64,000 bases of DNA from Ciona intestinalis (Eukaryota; Chordata; Ascidiacea; Phlebobranchia; Cionidae): positions 30,774 through 94,773 of the forward strand of contig NW_004190436.2 in assembly GCF_000224145.3 (NCBI RefSeq), given 5' to 3'. The notes under the pieces were generated by a model, which was given only the letters and a program-made list of their open reading frames with translations, was not told the DNA's origin and searched no databases. Each line of letters starts with the position of its first letter. Position 1 is the stretch's first letter. Below are positions 1 to 9,535 of this stretch, piece after piece. The position numbers and the translations under genes are program-made.

Positions 1-2089
1 TTCAGTAAATTCAAGCAGAAAGCTACAGGAAAAAAGGAGAAGTTTCCCAACCAGAAATATATCATGTAAGTATTTGTGATATTTATTTTGTTTTAAAGGT
101 TTTCACTTTTTTCGTACAATGTGATTAAGAATCTGATCTGAAGTTATGGATACCTTAATATTGTCCGACGCTGTGGCAAAGTGGTTAGTGCCTGCCTCTA
201 ACCAAGAGGTATTAGGTTCAAGGCTTGTCAGCCACTCAATAAAGTAAGTTACACTCATTAATCAAATCTACATTCGTGGTGGAAAACTAAGATAAGCCAT
301 TTGAAATTAGACAATTGAAAATAAAGAATTTGAAATAGGTCACTTTTGTTATACCTTTTGTCATCTGTCTATTTTATTCTTGCCCTGCTACAGGGTTTTC
401 CTCGTCCTCAACTTCTGACATGAGCTGGATTGATGGGCATAGACACAAGCCAAAAGATACAAAGGACCCTGTATGGCTGTCTGAAAATTCACCCCCAAAA
501 CTTAAAACATACGAAAAGGTTAGAAATTTGTTGGAAAGCTTTTTTTAATGTTGTATTATTATAATAATAACTTTTATTTGTCTCTTCGAATACGGTGGCG
601 AAGATTAAGAAATATTTTAAACGAAAATACAGGATATAACGTCAAAACAACGTTGTTAAAAAACTCTTACAGTTAAAAACATATTTACATTTAATTGGAA
701 GCAAATAAGCGTGGATGCAACACCTACCAAACAGAGCAATTTATTTTAATTAATTTTTTTATTTGGTATTTCTATGTTGGCTGTTCCTTTCAGTTGTTGT
801 AATCATAAATATATGTATATGGTTATGCCATACTGGTTAGCACCTATCTTCAGCCCACTGGTAAAAGTTTTAAACTGTAATGCAGTGTTTCCCAAACTTT
901 TTTTTAAAGTGAGTTTAGCAACATCGCTTTTATTTAACAACTTTTTTAAACTTTAAGCCCTTTAGAAAAAAGAAATCATATTTTTATACAGAAAACATCA
1001 AGTACAAAGTTTCAGTTCGGAAAACACGATCGCTCTTTCATGGAGATAGTAGAGGAACATGAGCAAGCAGAAAATAATAAGGTAATGTCTGATGTTGGTA
1101 TGTAGTTAAGAATCTCTATGCAGCCAGTGAACCAGTAACTTTAAGAGGAAAAGCAGGGCAGCCACCCTTTATGTATTTTACATTAAAAATGATATTGTTT
1201 CATTGGATTAATAATTAGACTTTTGTTTTATAGATTTAGTCATTTCTGACCTACTAAGATTAGCCAATCAAGGTGTAAAATGGGTTGTAACCTACATGGT
1301 AACTTGTAAGCTGGCACGAGGTGTTTGAAACAGTACACCCGTGTTATAACGACTGTCGTTTTCCAGCCACATGAGGATAAAGTAAGTTACATTCAACTTA
1401 ATGTTTTAATTTTACCTCTCTAAAATATTTACAGAGAAAGAAAATGGAGAAGTTGTGTGACACCTCCTTTACTATTCCTGATGTAGAAACACCAGTGAGT
1501 TACTTTTACCAACTTTGATCGAAAATTATAAAGTATTAAAATAACTCAAGAGTGTGCCTAGTGCTCTATGCTCTTACTCTATCTAGTCTAACATACTTTC
1601 TAAAGTATACACTCATCTAGCAAAGCCACTGTCTTTTTTATCTTAAAATCCATGCTAAAAACAACATGGCAAGTACAATAAATTTGCTACAAGCCAAATT
1701 ATTGTCATATCATATATATAATTTATTGTTTGGTGGTATTTGCCAGTTTTTTTCTTGCAAAATATTGGTTAACGCATTAACTTTCGTTGGTTTATGATTT
1801 AAACTAGGTTTTATTTCTCTAAAAGGTGAATTTATTTCTCTGAAAAGAAATAGTTTGTGACACAAACACTGGTTTTAAGAATATATCCTTGAATGACTAA
1901 AAATATATTTTTTTTATAGGTATTTAAAAATTGTATGTATTTTTTGGGTGACCATGTATGTAAGTTAAAATGGATTACTGTTATATTTTATAAATAAATT
2001 ATATCCAGGTTTTCATGAAACAACAGAACAACCTGACTCCAGTAGCTCCCATAGAAAGTCCAAGAGTTGTTTTGCATGAAAAAAAGAAA
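1..2089 (+). CDS. Unrecognised multi-exon gene, 5' part (partial at window start)
   Basis: I do not recognise this protein. Five exons join in one frame: 1-65 (5' end outside), 394-518, 992-1081, 1435-1494 and 2009-2089. Phases match at each junction, and all donors but the last are GT. The product is basic and hydrophilic; readable pieces are KLQEKRRSFPTRNIS, MSWIDGHRHKPKD, KFQFGKHDRSFMEIVEEHE and NLTPVAPIESPRVVLHEKKK. I see no signal peptide, membrane segment or enzyme motif. Read straight on, the last exon meets a stop at 2105-2107, but an ATATCC motif at 2090 offers a U12-type donor that keeps the frame. Introns hold SINE pieces (163-262, 1271-1400) and another repeat (560-700). Exon calls rest on frame, splice sites and composition only. 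Confidence 0.5.
560..700 (+). repeat. Dispersed repeat of the CTTTTATTTGTCTCTTCG type
   Basis: A recurring sequence starts TTTTATTTGTCTCTTCG and runs through AAAACAACGTTGTTAAAA. Further copies: plus strand 19704-19850, 42515-42650, 51778-51870 and 60655-60760; minus strand 35528-35625 and 50805-50890. There is no ORF. It could be the 3' end of a LINE or another SINE; the length of the full element cannot be judged from these pieces. Confidence 0.6.
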
Positions 2090-2143
2090 ATATCCTTTTT
2101 ACTTTAATAAATAGTAATTTATTTAATGTATGGCTAAATGACT

Positions 2144-2447
2144 TACACTTGAATGAATGTTACTTGCTTTATCCTCGCATCTTCGGAAAACTACAGTCGT
2201 TCTATCGCAGATTTTCTGTTTCATATACCTCGTGCCGAATTACCACATGTAACTTTGTAGGTGATTGTTTTATTTTTATTGTTGGCAATTTTGACAACAA
2301 TTAGTGACCATTTGGTGTTAGTGATTGTCATTAGAAGTCTTAACCAAGGACACATTTGTCAATAACAATAGATTGTTAGCAGTGTCCACCCTCAAACCCT
2401 TAACCTCTGGGCTAGAGACAGGTGCACTTTACACAAGGGCACAAAGA
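2144..2447 (-). mobile_element. Composite tRNA-headed SINE, near full length
   Basis: Read on the minus strand, this has a tRNA-like head (A-box near 2440, B-box near 2390), a body with the recurring GTGTCCTTGG(A)CAAGACACTTA phrase, and a tail with TAACTTGTAAGC, ACGACTGTCGTTTTCC and GGATAAAGTAAGTTACATTC. A second copy on the plus strand (2452-2645) follows directly. The family is the commonest repeat here and resembles the composite SINE described from Ciona. It lies in an intron of the unrecognised gene. Confidence 0.8.
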
Positions 2448-3294
2448 CACATGTGGTCTGGCTCCATGGCTTAGTGGTCACTTGCATTCTAACCGAATGG
2501 TACCGTGTTCAATGCTCGGTGCTGCTATCATTGTTGCCGTATGTGTCCTTGGACAAGACACTTATCAGACATTGCTTCAACCCAATGGTCCTTAATAGGT
2601 TGCTCAAATTATCAGTCATACATAGAAAAACAATTTCACTGGCCGTCTAGACGAGGATAAACATCCAGCGGAAGTGCGTCCAACTGTGATGTTATAAGAA
2701 CAAGTTCACAGATATAGTTTGCAAATTGAGTCTTTCGGTACAAGATTCAGGACTTGGTCGAAACATGAATAAAACACTTCAATTTTGCAAGCACGTCACT
2801 TTTGGATGTACAAGGGTGTTGGGGTACTCTGGCCTGAATCCCAGGTCCTTAAGTACCACACCCATACAGAATAAAATAAAACCGTTAAGGTGGCATACGA
2901 GTGTCTGAAAAAGAAAATCTGTGTTATACCAACTGTTGTTTTCTGGCCAGTGAGGATAAAGCAAGTTACAACATGCCGATAGCAGCTTGGAATAAAATAA
3001 TAATATGTGTCACATTTTTATATTCCAAAAAATGTATCTTTAATCATTCTAACTATTTTTTATGCAGATAAATGCATATCAATTATTTTTTATTAACGTG
3101 AAGGGTTCTAGCTGTAAAGAACAGCGGTTATCAGTTTTTCATTTATTAATAATAATTTCTCATTCATATGAAAAATATTCTTAACTTACTGTAATATGTT
3201 GGTGCAAACATAAGTCCTGGTAACAGTACAATGGAAATAAAACACCCGAAAAAACTTCATTTTTCGAGGTAAGTCGTACATTTTAATGTTACAT

Positions 3295-3473
3295 ATAGTA
3301 TGGGGGGGATGGGACATCTTTTCATTTGGTAAAACAAAGAATATTCAAAGAACGATAAAACCTTATTCTCACAGCTTCCATATCTTTGTTAATTGTTTAA
3401 AACATGATCAGAATTTTTGAATATTATGTGATAAAGGTGTCCTATCTTCCCCAATCCTACTATCAGTATTATG
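3295..3473. mobile_element. MITE copy 1 (TATAGTAGGG... ends)
   Basis: This is a short element with inverted ends: left TATAGTATGGGGGGGATGGG, right TATCTTCCCCAATCCTACTA. The interior includes TTGTTAATTGTTTAAAACATG, shared with copies at 3703-3885 and 4307-4499. A TA duplication is likely, since each copy starts and ends in TA. The size and ends resemble the MITE family described from Ciona. No coding capacity. Confidence 0.7.
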
Positions 3474-3702
3474 TCTTGCTCAGCTAGTTTTCCATTTAAC
3501 TAATGATACTGTTTTATTCTCGCGTGATAGGACAATGGTATAACATTTTGTTGGAGAAGTAATTTTAAAGTTTTTGTTTAATGTTTGGCTGACAACTTAG
3601 CCACCAACTTTCAACTGGGTTGAAGCAATATTTTTTAATACATATGTGTTGGATACATTTGTAGCAGTAAAAAGTGTTGAATGCCATTCTGCCAGTGTTT
3701 TA

Positions 3703-3885
3703 TATAGTAGGGTGTGGAAAGATGGTACACCTTTTTTTCAATTTTCTCGTCCCCCTTAATAGTTAACAAAAAATTTCATAGAATTATAAAACTGTGAGCT
3801 CACGACTCTCATAGAGTCTTTTGTTTAAAACATGATCAGGGTATTTGGATATCATGTACTAAAGGTATCCCGGCCTATATATTTG
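3703..3885. mobile_element. MITE copy 2, degraded right end
   Basis: The left end TATAGTAGGGTGTGGAAAGATGG is intact. The right end (AAAGGTATCCCGGCCTAT) is decayed. It lies in the same intron as copy 1, about 230 bp downstream, in the same orientation. Confidence 0.65.
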
Positions 3886-4206
3886 TTTCCTACCATTGAT
3901 TTGGACTTGGCATAGTTACAGTACTATTGAGAGCATAATTAATAGGTCCTGCGTTATATTTTTTGACGTACTGCGCATATTCCATAGCACCGGGTCCAAC
4001 TTAACAGCCAAAACAAATATATCACGACACTGGCTTTTCTGAAAAGAAAATTTGGTTTTAATAAATTCAAGTTTTTTTTATTTTATTTTGAAACTATTGA
4101 CTCATCCCTGCCATATTTCTTTAACATTCAAATAATCAAATGGCTTTATTACAAAAAGGAGGTTTCATACATAGGTCATTTTCTCTTAAAAATCTTAGCC
4201 TATTAC

Positions 4207-4881
4207 AATGTTTTTCTTTTTAGACATCAGCAGACGCAAAAAAAAGCTGCAAGAACTTTGCCTAAAAAGCATGAGGTTTGTGGTTTTATGTATAGTTACA
4301 GTTGTATATAGTAAGGTAGGGAAAGATGGGACGCGATAATAGAATCGCGTCCCATTTGGTAGTAAACAAAGAACATACCAGGAATTATAAAGCCATATTC
4401 TCATAACTTCCATATACCGTTGTTAATTGTTTAAAACACGATCAGGATATTTAGATACTATGTGATAAAGGTGTTCTGTCTTTCCGCACCCTACTATATG
4501 TTATGGTTATGGTTTGTAAGTTAGGAATTTCTGGTTCAGTTGTTATATTAATAATTCCGGTTCAGTTGTTATATTAATAATATTAAACAGTAGGCATAAT
4601 ATATTTATACATAACTTAGCCTGTGTTTAATACTGTAAGCCAAAATCATAGGAGACTGACAGTTTTTTGGGGGGATTTTCTGCATCAAATCAACTGAAAA
4701 TAAAATCTGTTTTTAAAACAATTCTTTAAATTGCTCTTTTACCAGATCAGGTGTAAAATGCGAGTGATTTAATCTAGCGTGTGTTCAAACCTAACCTGAT
4801 CATGTAAACAAGCTTAACATTCTGTTTAAAAATTGAAACCATTTATTGGCAGGTTGAGAAGCAGGACACATCAGATGATGA
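4207..4881 (+). CDS. Unrecognised gene, continuation exons
   Basis: Two short exons, 4207-4275 and 4853-4881, continue the frame of the upstream exons if the preceding intron ends in AC (TATTAC at 4201-4206). They encode a lysine- and glutamine-rich stretch (HQQTQKKAARTLPKKHE) and then VEKQDTSDDE. An ordinary AG acceptor also exists at 4222-4223, but its phase does not match the exon ending at 2089. The second exon ends in phase 2 just before a 50-base gap (4892-4941), and the next convincing exon at about 6541 does not accept that phase, so at least one exon is missing or lies in the gap. It is uncertain whether these exons and those after 6500 belong to one gene. Confidence 0.4.
4307..4499. 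mobile_element. MITE copy 3 with internal 12-bp palindrome
   Basis: The left end is TATAGTAAGGTAGGGAAAGATGG and the right end CTGTCTTTCCGCACCCTACTATA, inverted to each other. Unlike its sisters it carries a perfect 12-bp stem (ATGGGACGCGAT, six-base loop, then the complement) at 4326-4355. It starts about 30 bp after the exon ending at 4275. Confidence 0.7.
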
Positions 4882-4891
4882 GTAAGTCTTA

Positions 4892-4941
4892 NNNNNNNNN
4901 NNNNNNNNNNNNNNNNNNNNNNNNNNNNNNNNNNNNNNNNN
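4892..4941. other. Assembly gap (50 N)
   Basis: A run of 50 N starts ten bases after a predicted donor (4882). The round length suggests a scaffold gap of unknown true size. A missing exon of the upstream gene may lie here. Confidence 0.95.
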
Positions 4942-4959
4942 TTTAAGTGCAAAACTGTT

Positions 4960-5410
4960 AAAGAGATGAATGAATGTAACTTACTCTTCCTCGCATGGCC
5001 GGAAAACGACAGTGGTTAAACACAGGTGTTCTGTTTCATACACCTTGTTGTCAGCTTTCGAGTTACCATGTATGTTACTTTGTGGTTGATTATTTTTTGG
5101 GGAATATTTTCATGTGTGGCTGGTAATTTGGACAACCAACTGGGTTGAAGCAATTGCCTTTAACTGCCGGATTAAATGAAAAAATATTTATCAAACATGA
5201 CATTTACTAATTTACAAAAGATATAGTAAGCTTTGGTGTTGCACAAGTATGCGCTATAAAGCATAACCAACTTTCAGATTTAAATAACTCCGTTAAGTGT
5301 TTTGTCCAAGGACACATTCGCCCACAATGGCAGCAACGACAAGCCTTGAACCCATTACCTCTGAGTTAGAGTCAGGCGCACTGATCAACTGTGCTATGGC
5401 ACCAGACAGA
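4960..5410 (-). mobile_element. Composite SINE split by a ~130-bp insert
   Basis: Minus-strand SINE halves at 4960-5165 (tail side) and 5293-5410 (tRNA-like head side) are separated by about 130 bp that match no SINE body. The same 130-bp segment occurs, in the same relative position, in the plus-strand SINE at 7680-7845. The composite is therefore a subfamily rather than a single insertion. It sits right after the 50-base gap. Confidence 0.65.
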
Positions 5411-6145
5411 GTATGTGCAATTATAAAATTGATGTTTGAGTGTTAATTGACAACACATTAACTTTATTGGTTTATATATTGAAGAACAAAATATCTTGCC
5501 TAATGTTACACCTTATAGAGAGGGCTTTTCTTGACCTCCCGATTACTAAGAAACATCCTTACATGTCATTAACCCTACAATAAACCCGTGGTTCCCAACA
5601 CGTGGGGTGCCACCCAAAGTTGGGTCGCCTGATAATTTTTTTGGGTCGTTTGGTTTCGTCAGTTTGTCACGGTTGCGTTTAAATTAAATGTAACTTGGCT
5701 ATTAAACATTCCAACAGGGGGTAGTGAACAACCTAAACATGTTACAGAAGTAGAAGTGATTCATATTTACGATGTTTTCCTCAACCAAGCACTAAGCAGC
5801 ATGTTTGTTACGTAATAGTAGGGATTTACACAGGGATTCATTGCACCATAATAGCTATTTTTTGGCTGGCAATTGATAACGACAAAATAGCAATTCACAC
5901 TTCGATTGTTTTCGTCATAATAGCGATTGTCCCCTTGAATAGTTAACCTGCCAGTGCTTAAAAACAGGTTGGATATTTGCTTTTTACTTGCTATCAAAGT
6001 TTGTCACATAAACAAAAAAATTGTTAGAGCAGATCGTTGCAAAAGCTTTATGCTCATTTTTATTCGAACACAAATATTTTGCAGGAAAATTTTAGTTTTT
6101 TAGTGTTTTTTTGTTTTTTGTAAGAATGTAAAACTGCCTATTGTC

Positions 6146-6345
6146 CGGGGCCGTAGCACAGTTGGTTAGCGCATCTGCCTCTAACCTAGAGGTAATCAGT
6201 TCACTCGTCGGTGCTACCAAAGTGGGCGTATGTGTCCTTGAGCAAGACACTTAACTGCAATTGCTCCAACCCAGTGGTCACTAATGGGTGTCCAAATTAT
6301 TAGCCCCCCATGAAAAAAAAAAAATACATTCATTCATTCTTACAT
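6146..6345 (+). mobile_element. Composite SINE with tRNA-like head
   Basis: The head carries a clear A-box-like run (TAGCACAGTTGGTTAGCGC), then the body with CCTTGAGCAAGACACTTAA and CCAACCCAGTGGTCACTAAT, then an A-run and an ATTCATTC tail. It is one of the cleanest copies. Other pieces nearby are minus-strand 7262-7415, plus-strand tail 7440-7510 and minus-strand 7990-8255. Confidence 0.75.
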
Positions 6346-6540
6346 AGATGCAAAATATGCTACGGTTATAACCACCGCTAATTTAAACTGAGAATTAAAA
6401 GAAAACAGTTGTTAGTTGTATTTATAATATAAAGACTAGCTTATATATGAAGCAATACACCAGATTCATGTTTTGTTTGGAGTGCTGAAACAGTAACACT
6501 GATATTAATACACAGAATCCTACATTACATTGAAGCAGAG

Positions 6541-8491
6541 GTTTCAAAAGTGTTCAACAAAAGGCAAAAGCAGCGGCGTCGGTCGGTTAAGAGATTTGGA
6601 AGCATTTTCCGCACAAGCGCTTACAAGATGCGTGAACTACAAACAAAATTCAGTGAAAAAAGGTATTTTTTGGGGGATCTAGTCACGCTTGACCCTGTAA
6701 CACAGTGGTTACTGTAACACGCATCGTTTTCATGGTAAAGTAGTAATCTGGAAAATTCTGACTTGAAAGTCCTTACAACAAACGACGTACTCGTATTATA
6801 TGATCAGTTATTTTGTTTAATAAGGCTTAGCTTTATGAGAACTCAAAGAGCAACCAGATTTAGTATGATAGTAGTATGATAGTTACCTAGGTGAAAACCA
6901 ACAGTTTAAAATGATCGAAGACAAAAAATACACGCAAACTGAGTAACGTGACAAATAGAACTAAAGCGAGAAACATAGGAATGTAGATTCGAGACGGCGC
7001 GCTGAACTAATTAAAGGCGCTGGAATACATTACAAGAGTGACCAACCATGTTTGTTACTCTAGCAGAGGCTACTTTATTAAAAATGAAAGGAAAACACGT
7101 TAGAACTGTTACTGCTACCTTTAATAACGCACAATATAAAAAGATATCACACAACACACTCGTCACTACTACTGCTGCATAACATTCAATTTGAACGGGA
7201 AAAATGGAGTCCATATTTGCTGATCGCGCGGTATCCAGATACTGCGTACATGAGTGATGGAATGAATGAATGAATGTAACTTACTTTATCCTCGCGTGGA
7301 AAAATGACAGTCGTTATTACAGGGGTTTAACACCTCGTGCTAGCTTACGAGTTACCATGTATGTTACTTTGTGGGTGGCGCGCTAACCACTATGCCACCG
7401 TGCCGGACACATTACATTATTATCCAGCTATTTCCGAATTTAGCATGCCGTGTTATAATGACTGTCATTTTCCGGCAATGCTATGGTAAGTTAAGTTACA
7501 TTACGTTCATTTATCACCCCGTCAGACACATATGATAACAAAACTGCAAGATATAGCACTAACAGGCCAAACCAAGAATAGATTTCACGCTCTTGGTGCT
7601 TTAATTTATATAAACAAATTAAAAAGAACAGTGTACAGATTCGTTTGACGCTGTTTTAATTTTGGGTGTATTTGTATATGTCCTTGAACAAGACACTTTA
7701 CAGAGTTATTTAAATCTGAAAGTTAGATATGTTTTATGGCGCATACTCATGCAACACCAAAGCTTTCTACTTCTTTTGTAAATTAGTAAAAGTCATTTTT
7801 GATAAATATTTTTTTTATTTAACCCGGCAGAATTAAAGGCATTCATGTTAACAAAAGAAAATTTGAGGAGATGGGAAACAATCAACAAATATTGATGGGT
7901 GAGATTAAAAGTTTCGAAGAAGACATGGTGGCCATGCAAATGAAGTGTCGCGGCATCGTGAATAAAGCATCTATGTCGTAAGTTTTAAATGAATTCAACA
8001 CCTTACGTTATCCTCTCGTGGTTCGAAAACGATAGTCGTTATATCACGGGTGTTCTGTTTTATGCAGCTTGTGCCAGCTTATGAGTTACCATTTATGTTA
8101 CTTTGTGGAAATTGTGGGTGATTATTTTTTAGGATTTTTTTAAATTATGTATGACCGATAATTTGGACAACCCATTAATGACTGCTGCTGGGTTCGAGCA
8201 ATTGCCGTTAAGTGTCTTGCTCAAGGACACATACGCCCACAATGGTAGCAGCGGTTTTAATTTATGATGGTTCGTATTACCCTGGGTACGGGCGCTAAAA
8301 AACTAGCCTGCACGGTTTGTATGGGTCACTTATTAAAATTAAGCTACCCCTGTAATTGTAAATAAGTGCGTCCTGTTTATCGCTTATTTTTTTTTGCAAA
8401 TTTTAAGCAACTTTACGAAATATGTGCGGATTATGCTTGGACTACACGCAAACGTCTTCAACGTGAAAGTAATGTTTTTTTATTTGAATAA
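6541..8491 (+). CDS. Unrecognised basic coiled-coil exons
   Basis: Exon 6541-6662 (or 6539-6662) encodes an arginine-rich segment (KRQKQRRRSVKRFGSIFR). It splices in phase into 7831-7977, which encodes a likely helical stretch (KRKFEEMGNNQQILMGEIKS, then FEEDMVAMQMKCRG). A possible last exon begins at 8408. The phase-consistent frame gives NFTKYVRIMLGLHANVFNVK and then a stop (tag near 8495). The better-looking frame, LYEICADYAWTTRKRLQRE with stop taa 8489-8491, needs a different junction. The acceptor of exon 7831 lies inside repeat DNA (see findings). The family is unknown. Confidence 0.35.
7680..7845 (+). mobile_element. SINE fragment with the shared 130-bp insert
   Basis: It begins in the SINE body (TGTCCTTGAACAAGACACTT) and then runs into the 130-bp segment seen inverted at 5166-5292, ending in CCCGGCAG and AATTAAAGGCATT. 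The CCCGGCAG end supplies the splice acceptor of the predicted exon starting at 7831, so the first few codons of that exon are probably repeat-derived. Confidence 0.55.
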
Positions 8492-8580
8492 TTAGCGACA
8501 AATTTACTGTTTGATCAAAATCGCTGGATTTGGTAGATTAAACCTTACGAAGTACCATGGTGGATTTTTACAGTAAACAT

Positions 8581-8783
8581 TGTAGTGTTTTGGTTTAATG
8601 CTAACGCCATCAAGTGATTGTAAATTGTTAATGTGCAACAACTTATCGCCTCGTGTATGAAATTATGACAATAGATTAGAATTCTAATAATACTGTAACC
8701 GAATAAGTGTGTAACTTCATAATAAACCATTTGAATCTGTATTCATCGGCTGTGATCGATCCTAAGCGTAATAGAATACTACA
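8581..8783 (+). mobile_element. LTR of a Ty3/Gypsy-type retrotransposon
   Basis: The segment starts TGTAGTGTTT and ends AATACTACA, giving an 8-of-9 match between inverted ends bounded by TG...CA as expected for an LTR. It contains AATAAA at 8721-8726 and is followed after two bases by a primer binding site. At about 203 bp it is short but within the range seen for small Gypsy LTRs. Only one LTR is visible, since the element runs into the gap at 8918. Confidence 0.65.
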
Positions 8784-8785
8784 TC

Positions 8786-8800
8786 TGGCGACGAGGATGG
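8786..8800 (+). other. Primer binding site, tRNA-Ser(GCU)-like
   Basis: TGGCGACGAGGATGG starts two bases after the LTR. It is complementary to the 3' end (…CCATCCTCGTCG plus CCA) of animal tRNA-Ser(GCU) as I remember that tRNA. A PBS starting TGG directly after an LTR is the standard arrangement for minus-strand priming. Its last bases overlap the gag start codon (8797-8799). Confidence 0.65.
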
Positions 8801-8917
8801 CCGAAGGCAATACAGAGACGCCAAGAGGTTTATCAAACTTTGACGTGCACGCACGTACATCAAATTTAGCCGAGTTGTGGGAGGAATGGAGAAGTGAGTT
8901 CGAAGTCTACATAGTCG
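8797..8917 (+). pseudogene. Retrotransposon gag start, cut by gap
   Basis: An ATG inside the PBS opens a frame of about 40 residues with NFDVHARTSNLAELWEEW followed by RSEFEVYI. This resembles the start of Gag in Ty3/Gypsy elements, where an F-x-V-H or similar motif precedes a W-x-x-W-x-x-x-F pattern. It runs into the gap at 8918. No protease, reverse transcriptase or integrase is present on the far side, so it is listed as a fragment. An open frame starting at 8707 only extends upstream through the LTR. Confidence 0.5.
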
Positions 8918-9042
8918 NNNNNNNNNNNNNNNNNNNNNNNNNNNNNNNNNNNNNNNNNNNNNNNNNNNNNNNNNNNNNNNNNNNNNNNNNNNNNNNNNNN
9001 NNNNNNNNNNNNNNNNNNNNNNNNNNNNNNNNNNNNNNNNNN
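8918..9042. other. Assembly gap (125 N)
   Basis: The gap sits between the gag start and the left inverted repeat of the next element. Because repeats flank it, the two sides may not be truly adjacent. Confidence 0.95.
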
Positions 9043-9258
9043 AAAGAAGACGGAAAAATTTTTCCGCTAGAGGCGGTAATTATTTAAAATTAAAAAATAC
9101 GAAAAAACGAACAAAACAGCACTACAAAGTGTTAATAAGTGTAAAACAAATTAATTAAATAATAAAAATACCTTTCCAAATACATAAAACACTAGTAAGA
9201 ACATATTTCCCACATTAGGTCGGTTATATACGCTCTTTCGTTGTGTTAACTGTCGTCG

Positions 9259-9337
9259 AGTCTGTGGTGTAGCGGTTTGCGTGCGGTCGTAAACTCTCTT
9301 TGTTTCATTTTTACCGGGTTCGAGTCCCGCACAATGG
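9259..9337 (+). repeat. tRNA-like segment with A and B boxes
   Basis: TGGTGTAGCGGTTTGC (9265-9280) fits a Pol III A-box. GGTTCGAGTCC (9317-9327) fits the B-box, inside a T-arm-like stem CGGG/CCCG. T-runs follow at 9343. The 5' and 3' ends do not pair as an acceptor stem, and five T (9308-9312) lie between the boxes, so this is not called a functional tRNA gene. It may be a tRNA-derived promoter captured by the surrounding inverted-repeat element. Confidence 0.5.
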
Positions 9338-9387
9338 AATACTTTTTTTATCTTTTTTTTTCAAGTTTTTTTTTTGTTTGACGAGTT

Positions 9388-9435
9388 TGGGGTTAGGAGT
9401 GGGAGGTTAGGGGTTAGGGGTTAGGGGTTAGGGGT
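9388..9435 (+). repeat. Telomere-like TTAGGGG array
   Basis: After two variant units come four uninterrupted TTAGGGG units. The G-runs would allow a G-quadruplex on this strand. The array sits inside the inverted-repeat element rather than at a chromosome end. It differs by one G from the TTAGGG telomere repeat. Confidence 0.7.
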
Positions 9436-9535
9436 TTATATCTTATGTGTATAAACCGTGAAACTAACTGCTCCCCATAAAATAGAGAAACGAATTTGTC
9501 ATCGCCTCCTAGCGGAAAATTTTTTCCGTCTTCTC

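Larger units (their letters stand above)
9045..9535. mobile_element. Terminal-inverted-repeat element with Pol III boxes
   Basis: Left AGAAGACGGAAAAATTTTTC…CGCTAGAGGC (9045-9074) and right GCCTCCTAGCGGAAAATTTT…CCGTCTTCT (9505-9535) are inverted copies with one or two indels. Each arm is itself palindromic around GGAAAAATTTTTCC. Between them lie a tRNA-like segment (9259-9337), T-runs, a TTAGGGG array (9388-9435) and AT-rich DNA. No protein is encoded. I infer a non-autonomous DNA element; the left edge abuts a gap, so a target duplication cannot be checked. Confidence 0.6.

Noticed and set aside
5519..5582. Possible terminal exon (AFLDLPITKKHPYMSLTLQ then stop, with AATAAA)
   Set aside because: The acceptor is weak (one of several AGs) and the phase fits only with the least likely of them. 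It may be real but is not supported enough to list.
8707..9087. Open frame of 126 codons spanning the gap
   Set aside because: A third of it is N, its start lies inside the LTR, and the part after the gap lies in the inverted repeat of another element. Only the gag-like piece 8797-8917 is kept.
9259..9337. Functional tRNA gene
   Set aside because: The boxes are good, but no acceptor stem forms and a T-run interrupts the interior.
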